Notes under the pieces: model-generated
What the model saw: the letters and a program-made list of their open reading frames with translations, nothing else
Told to the model about the DNA's origin: nothing
Databases searched by the model: none
NCBI GenBank assembly: GCA_934167825.1
Contig: CAKPLY010000003.1
Location: forward strand, 1-64,000
DNA: 64,000 nt
From: an uncultured Bacilli bacterium
Lineage (GTDB): Bacteria; Bacillota_I; Bacilli_A; RF39; UBA660
Direction of reading: 5' to 3'
Program-made: the position numbers and the translations under genes
In this document: positions 62,452 through 64,000 of the stretch, piece by piece
Layout: each line of letters opens with the position of its first letter
Numbering within the stretch: position 1 is the stretch's first letter

Positions 62452-63174
62452 TTATTTTGTATTAATTAAGAAATCTGTTATTTCTTTTTCTTTACTGTTA
62501 AAGAATTCTTTGTTGCTTCCATCAAATATAATTTTTCCATTTTTTAGAAATAATATTCTTGTAGATATTTCTTTTACAAAGTTTAATTCATGACTTACTA
62601 TAATTATGTTCATGCCTTCTTCTTTTATTTTTTTTATTAATTCTAATACATCTTGAGTCATTTGAGGGTCAAGAGAACTTGTTGGTTCATCAAATAATAA
62701 TATTTTTGGATTCATCATAAGTGCTCTTGCAATTGCAACACGTTGTTGTTCTCCACCAGAGAGATTTGATATTTTAGATAACTCTTTATCTTCAAGGTTT
62801 ATTTCTTTTAGATAGTATTTTGCTTTATCTAGTATTACTTTTTCTTCTTCAATACGTAGTTTTTTAGGAACTAGTGTTAAGTTTTCAATAACATTATAAT
62901 TAGGAAATAAATTAAATTGTTGGAATACCATTCCTACGTTCATTCTATACTTATTTAGATTAATATTTTTTCCTGTTATATTATGATTATCATATATAAT
63001 TTTACCTTTTGTAGGTGTTTCAATCATATTTAAGCATCTTAGCAATGTACTTTTACCACTTCCTGAAGGTCCAATTATTGCTACTACTTCACCTTCTTTA
63101 ATTTCAAAAGAAATATCTTTTAATACTTCTCTTTTATCAAATTTTTTATATAAGCGTTCTACTTTTAATAGCAT
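62452..63174 (-). CDS. glnQ: Polar amino-acid ABC transporter ATP-binding protein (GlnQ-like)
   Basis: A 240-residue ABC ATPase. Seen: Walker A IIGPSGSGKSTLLRCLNMIE (about 34-53), Q-loop VGMVFQQFNLFPNYNVIEN, signature LSGGEQQRVAIARALMMNPK (about 139-158), Walker B ILLFDEPTSSLDPQM and the switch His in IIVSHELNFVKE. This pattern, especially FNLFPxxxVxEN and SLDPQM, is that of polar amino-acid importers. It begins one base after the permease stop. Placed just upstream of arcA, it probably serves arginine import. Confidence 0.95.
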   Translation of the reverse strand: MLLKVERLYKKFDKREVLKDISFEIKEGEVVAIIGPSGSGKSTLLRCLNMIETPTKGKIIYDNHNITGKNINLNKYRMNVGMVFQQFNLFPNYNVIENLTLVPKKLRIEEEKVILDKAKYYLKEINLEDKELSKISNLSGGEQQRVAIARALMMNPKILLFDEPTSSLDPQMTQDVLELIKKIKEEGMNIIIVSHELNFVKEISTRILFLKNGKIIFDGSNKEFFNSKEKEITDFLINTK

Positions 63175-63175
63175 A

Positions 63176-63850
63176 TTACAACTTCCTTTCCATTAATTTT
63201 ACTAATTTTGATAGTCCTAAAGTCATTATCAAGTAAATTATGGCAATAAGAATTAGTGGAAATAAATAATCATAGGTACGAGATGCTATTATATCTGCGG
63301 CTTTCGTTAAATCCATGATTCCTATATAACCTGCAACTGAAGTTTCTTTTAATAATGTTATAAATTCATTACCTAATGCTGGTAAGATATTTTTTATTGC
63401 TTGTGGCATTATTACATAGAACATACTTTCTTTATAACTAAATCCTAAGGAACGTGATGCTTCCATTTGTCCTTTGTTTATTGAATTTATACCTGATTTT
63501 ATTATTTCTGATACGTATGCTGCAGAATTTAGTCCAAATGCTATTATTCCTACTAGGACACCATTTACTTCAACACTTTTAAATATTACATAGTATATTA
63601 TCATTAATTGTAATAATACTGGTGTTCCTCTTATTATGCTTACATATGTTTTTGACAAGAAGTTTAATACTGGTAGGTTTTTGTTTTTTTCATGAGCATC
63701 TTGGATTACTGCAATTAATATTCCTAATATTATCCCTATTATTGTGGCAAATAATGCCATTATTACTGTGTTTTTTATACCTTCTAGTATATATTCGTAT
63801 CTATCTTGATAGATTAATGATTTATATAAGTCTTCTTTTAGTTTAACCAT
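63176..63850 (-). CDS. glnP: Amino-acid ABC transporter permease
   Basis: A 224-residue permease with about five spans. The leading segment GIKNTVIMALFATIIGIILG and the EAA loop region (GQMEASRSLGFSYKESMFYV, PQAIKNILPALGNEFITLLK) fit the HisM/GlnP family. The sequence SIIRGTPVLLQLMIIYY is also typical. It lies between the binding-protein gene, which ends 9 bases upstream, and the ATPase gene. The charged stretch after about residue 50 faces the cytosol. Confidence 0.95.
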   Translation of the reverse strand: MVKLKEDLYKSLIYQDRYEYILEGIKNTVIMALFATIIGIILGILIAVIQDAHEKNKNLPVLNFLSKTYVSIIRGTPVLLQLMIIYYVIFKSVEVNGVLVGIIAFGLNSAAYVSEIIKSGINSINKGQMEASRSLGFSYKESMFYVIMPQAIKNILPALGNEFITLLKETSVAGYIGIMDLTKAADIIASRTYDYLFPLILIAIIYLIMTLGLSKLVKLMERKL

Positions 63851-63859
63851 ATCTTACTC

Positions 63860-64000
63860 CTAGTTTGAATATTTAATTATATATTCTTCTATTTTACCTT
63901 CTGTAATTAATCTATTTAATACTGTGTTTATTGTACTTATTAAATTACTGTTACCTTTTTTTACTGCAATACCATAACTATCTTCAAAGATATATCCATC
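63860..64000 (-). CDS. Amino-acid ABC transporter substrate-binding protein, C-terminal end
   Basis: The last 46 residues before the TAG at 63860-63862, cut by the window edge. They read DGYIFEDSYGIAVKKGNSNL and then INTVLNRLITEGKIEEYIIK, the end of a type 3 solute-binding protein: a Y-G-I-A-V-x-K strand and the final helix with a Gly-Lys-Ile turn. It precedes the permease and ATPase genes, giving a complete importer. The N-terminal part lies beyond the window. Confidence 0.9.
   Translation of the reverse strand, partial: DGYIFEDSYGIAVKKGNSNLISTINTVLNRLITEGKIEEYIIKYSN

Noticed and set aside
1..64000. Genetic code with TGA as Trp, as in Mycoplasma
   Set aside because: All large genes are intact in code 11, Trp is TGG, and extending lgt through its TGA gives an unconserved tail.
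1..64000. CRISPR array, prophage or insertion sequence
   Set aside because: No spaced identical repeats, transposase, integrase or phage structural genes were seen; the phage-holin-like gene at 17539-17973 is a chromosomal YvlD-type protein.

Overview
The window is a very AT-rich bacterial chromosome segment. Most genes (about 50 of 57) lie on the minus strand, have AGGAGG-type ribosome binding sites and read through in genetic code 11. T-box leaders upstream of tRNA-ligase genes, a ClpC-type unfoldase, Lgt with lipobox lipoproteins, XpaC/TelA, YlbJ/YlbL-type proteins and an arginine deiminase cluster point to a low-GC Firmicute. My inference is an uncultured gut-type Bacilli lineage close to the Mollicutes. 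Nearly all genes stop with TAA or TAG; the only TGA stop I found is in lgt.

Layout. 1-4.7 kb: the start of a PD-(D/E)XK-like nuclease with its own promoter, operator-like repeats and a terminator-like leader; two lipoproteins; a decayed XRE regulator; a pyrophosphatase-ASCH fusion overlapping tag; and a small DUF11 surface-type protein. 4.7-11 kb: an ABC-F ATPase, a Phe T-box with pheS-pheT, and frr. 11-13.7 kb: tRNA genes flanking a Nudix hydrolase and an MvaI/BcnI-like endonuclease. 13.7-26.3 kb: patatin, rsmE, trxB-lgt-yvlD-like, a Tyr T-box with tyrS, murD overlapping an AddB-like nuclease, a long gene-poor spacer, then divergent YlbL/SepM-like and YlbJ-like genes. 26.4-37.8 kb: uvrB, an unknown gene, LemA, a membrane-anchored XRE protein, an O-acetyltransferase set (AlgX-like, MBOAT, DUF4358), a phosphoesterase, a DAHP synthase and ligA.

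37.9-44.1 kb is the most unusual block: a CbxX/SpoVK-type AAA ATPase, TelA, a membrane-anchored solute-binding-like protein, XpaC, and a protein joining a solute-binding-like domain to a von Willebrand A domain. It looks like one envelope stress or ligand-sensing module. 44.2-56.3 kb: pgi, an HD phosphohydrolase, an unknown two-part protein, tspO, a CinA C-terminal domain, a DUF6273 plus phosphodiester-glycosidase surface pair, CapA, clpC and a ruined CYTH gene.

56.4-64 kb is devoted to arginine catabolism and uptake: an ABC amino-acid importer, then arcA-OTC-arcA-OTC (a tandem duplication in which one OTC copy has Ala in place of the HCLP cysteine), then a YfcC-family carrier. A plausible flow is arginine import, deimination to citrulline, carbamoyl transfer to ornithine, and ornithine exchange. 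No carbamate kinase is in the window.

Regulation visible in the sequence includes two T-boxes, several intrinsic terminators, a promoter with operator-like repeats at the left edge, and a strong promoter overlapping a dyad in a gene-free stretch near 23.7 kb. All functions are read from motifs by eye; no database search was run.
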